NCBI GenBank assembly: GCA_902786345.1
Contig: CADACB010000008.1
Location: 1-64,000 of the forward strand
Direction: 5' to 3'
Origin: an uncultured Ruminococcus sp.
Lineage (GTDB): Bacteria > Bacillota > Clostridia > Oscillospirales > Acutalibacteraceae
DNA length: 64,000 nt
Below the pieces are notes generated by a model. It was given only the letters and a program-made list of their open reading frames with translations. It was not told where the DNA came from and ran no database searches. The translations under genes and the position numbers were made by a program. Below, in pieces: positions 62,902 through 64,000 of the stretch (position 1 is the stretch's first letter; each line of letters starts with the position of its first letter).

Positions 62902-63573
62902 ATGACATTTGGAAAAAGACAATTGGTGATAGGTGCACTTGTTGCAGCTTTGGGAGCAGCGGTATATCTTAACTGGCAGTTTTCGGGTGCACAGCCTGTA
63001 GCTGTATCAGAGAGCAGTGAAAGTTCTGTTTCTGCTAAACAGCTTGGTCAGACAACATATGTAAATACGGAAATATCCGGAGTTGAAGCTTCCGCAAATG
63101 AGCTAAGTTCCTCAGAATCTCCGGATTCAGATGTTGAGGGTTCTATAGCGGATAATGCTGATTCATCATCTGAAGATGAAGTAAAGGAAACTGCTGCTGA
63201 GGTGGAAATATCATTGACAGAAGAACAGTCGGAATTTTTTGAAACCGAAAGAGCTAAAAGAGATGAAATTGAAAAAAGAACAATGTCTGATCTTACAGAG
63301 ATAGTCAAGGCGTCTGACAGCACAGAAAATGCAAAGGTTGAAGCAATAAAAGCAGCTGATCTGCTTGCAGAAACAATAAAAATGCAGGGTGACATTGAAA
63401 CCGAGATAAAGACAAAGGGGTTTGCCGACTGTCTTGTTTCAGTCAATAATTCTTCATGTACTGTTATTGTTCCAAAAGATGGTCTGAATGAGGCAACCGT
63501 AGTTACAATCAAGGACATTGTCAATCGTCATTCTTCAATTGATTTTGATCAGACAACCATCACTTCAATATAA
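62902..63573 (+). CDS. spoIIIAH: stage III sporulation protein AH
   Basis: SpoIIIAH pairs with forespore SpoIIQ across the septum. From ATG 62902 (GGGAGGAG upstream) the 223-residue protein has one helix (LVIGALVAALGAAVYLNWQFSG) and a Ser/Glu-rich linker. The conserved C-terminal domain has FFETERAKRDEIEKRTMSDLTEIV and KGFADCLVSVNNSSCTVIVPKDGLNEATVVTIKDIV. It ends the operon and is followed by a terminator. Confidence 0.92.
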   Translation: MTFGKRQLVIGALVAALGAAVYLNWQFSGAQPVAVSESSESSVSAKQLGQTTYVNTEISGVEASANELSSSESPDSDVEGSIADNADSSSEDEVKETAAEVEISLTEEQSEFFETERAKRDEIEKRTMSDLTEIVKASDSTENAKVEAIKAADLLAETIKMQGDIETEIKTKGFADCLVSVNNSSCTVIVPKDGLNEATVVTIKDIVNRHSSIDFDQTTITSI

Positions 63574-63610
63574 CGGCAGCCTTTTATAAATATTTATTAA
63601 TACAGAATGA

Positions 63611-63658
63611 ACAGCAGGTGAGTTTTTTTAAAGATAAAGTGCCTGCTGTTTTTATTTT
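63611..63658 (+). terminator. terminator of the spoIIIA operon
   Basis: ACAGCAGG (63611-63618) pairs with CCTGCTGT (63642-63649), followed by TTTTTATTTT. Confidence 0.8.
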
Positions 63659-63764
63659 GATCTGAATTACATATGAGATAGCTTGTTGTTTGTTTTGTTT
63701 AAAGACGCAGCAGTTCGTGCGAGGATTTTTGTAACGAACAAAATTATTAATTGTCAGAAAAGAC

Positions 63765-63793
63765 TTGAAAATCCGGCTGAATAAGGTTAAAAT
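63765..63793 (+). promoter_or_regulatory. promoter before the last partial gene
   Basis: TTGAAA (63765-63770), 17 bases, TAAAAT (63788-63793), about 50 bases before the start codon. Confidence 0.6.
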
Positions 63794-63845
63794 CGGATAT
63801 GTAGGTTTAATTTGTCAACAGAAAAGAAAAACTGGGGGAATAAAC

Positions 63846-64000
63846 TTGAATTTTTTAAAAAAATCAATAACCGCTGTCTTATGCGGTTCTGTAATCCTTA
63901 GTATGGGAGCTGTTTTACCCGGAACGTTCATAACGGTACATGCAGCAACCTTCAACAATATTAATGCGTCATCTGTGTTTATTAAGCAGAAGCAATATGA
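63846..64000 (+). CDS. secreted protein, 3' end outside window
   Basis: A frame from TTG 63846, with GGGGG nine bases upstream, runs open to the window end (51 codons). It encodes a classical signal peptide: MNFLKKSITAVLCGSV, a hydrophobic core, a likely cut after TFITVHA, then ATFNNINASSVFIKQKQY. From memory, similar N-termini occur in secreted cysteine-peptidase-like or papain-fold proteins of ruminococci, but too little remains to decide. Confidence 0.75.
   Translation, partial: MNFLKKSITAVLCGSVILSMGAVLPGTFITVHAATFNNINASSVFIKQKQY

Noticed and set aside
1..64000. A new defence or toxin-antitoxin system
   Set aside because: No nuclease-immunity pairs, reverse transcriptases, restriction enzymes, integrases or toxin-like small gene pairs were seen. 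The genes are mainly housekeeping.

Overview
The window is chromosomal DNA from an AT-rich, endospore-lineage member of the Clostridia, most likely an Oscillospiraceae/Ruminococcus-type gut anaerobe. The evidence is Shine-Dalgarno sites of the AGGAGG type, sigma-A-like promoters, the Bacillota-specific genes hprK, rapZ, whiA, rbgA and the argR-recN block, a complete spoIIIA sporulation operon, a BspA-type leucine-rich repeat protein and a VanZ-like protein. The genus is inference. No tRNA, rRNA, CRISPR array, insertion sequence, integrase or phage gene was seen.

Layout: 1-1120 holds a cut-off hypothetical gene and a decayed lipoprotein gene. 1122-2312 is a glycosyltransferase on the minus strand. 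2519-6855 is an operon hprK-murB-rapZ-whiA-vanZ-like. 6941-10528 (minus) carries a small conserved protein, a lone ABC ATPase, nth and an Enzyme I-like PTS protein. 10732-14107 has a lipoprotein and an ABC-2 exporter pair. 14166-18693 is ruvCAB-xseAB-ispA. A short spacer with a 27-bp tandem repeat array separates it from dxs-tlyA-nadK-argR-recN-HIT (19383-25518). 25696-31858 holds comEC-holA-RNase M5-like-rnz and a membrane glycosyltransferase. 32165-34494 (minus) is feoAB. 34725-41740 has a YfhO-like protein, an iron alcohol dehydrogenase, a frameshifted DUF1295 gene and a leucine-rich repeat surface protein. 41744-46147 is rplS, three signal peptidase-like genes, rbgA, rnhB and yraN. 46332-54725 has putP, a dipeptidase, thrC, a phosphoesterase, tig, clpP and clpX. 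55088-58146 (minus) has an HD-GNAT fusion, an EamA transporter and a TtcA-like enzyme. 58353-63573 is spoIIIAA to spoIIIAH. The window ends inside a secreted protein gene.

Functional themes: DNA repair and recombination (ruvCAB, xseAB, recN, nth, holA, rnhB), cell wall and envelope (murB, YfhO, glycosyltransferases, signal peptidases), MEP-pathway isoprenoids (dxs, ispA), protein quality control (tig, clpP, clpX), ferrous iron uptake and sporulation. Most of this is ordinary housekeeping. No clearly new multi-gene system was found. The best leads are proteins that keep a family fold but have lost catalytic residues: an Enzyme I with both magnesium ligands and two PEP-binding arginines replaced, a signal peptidase homologue without its Ser/Lys dyad beside two intact copies, and a ComEC whose C-terminal domain lacks its metal motif. 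Others are an HD-GNAT fusion, a 27-bp repeat array whose variants keep a hairpin, and two dispersed relics of the same unknown gene.
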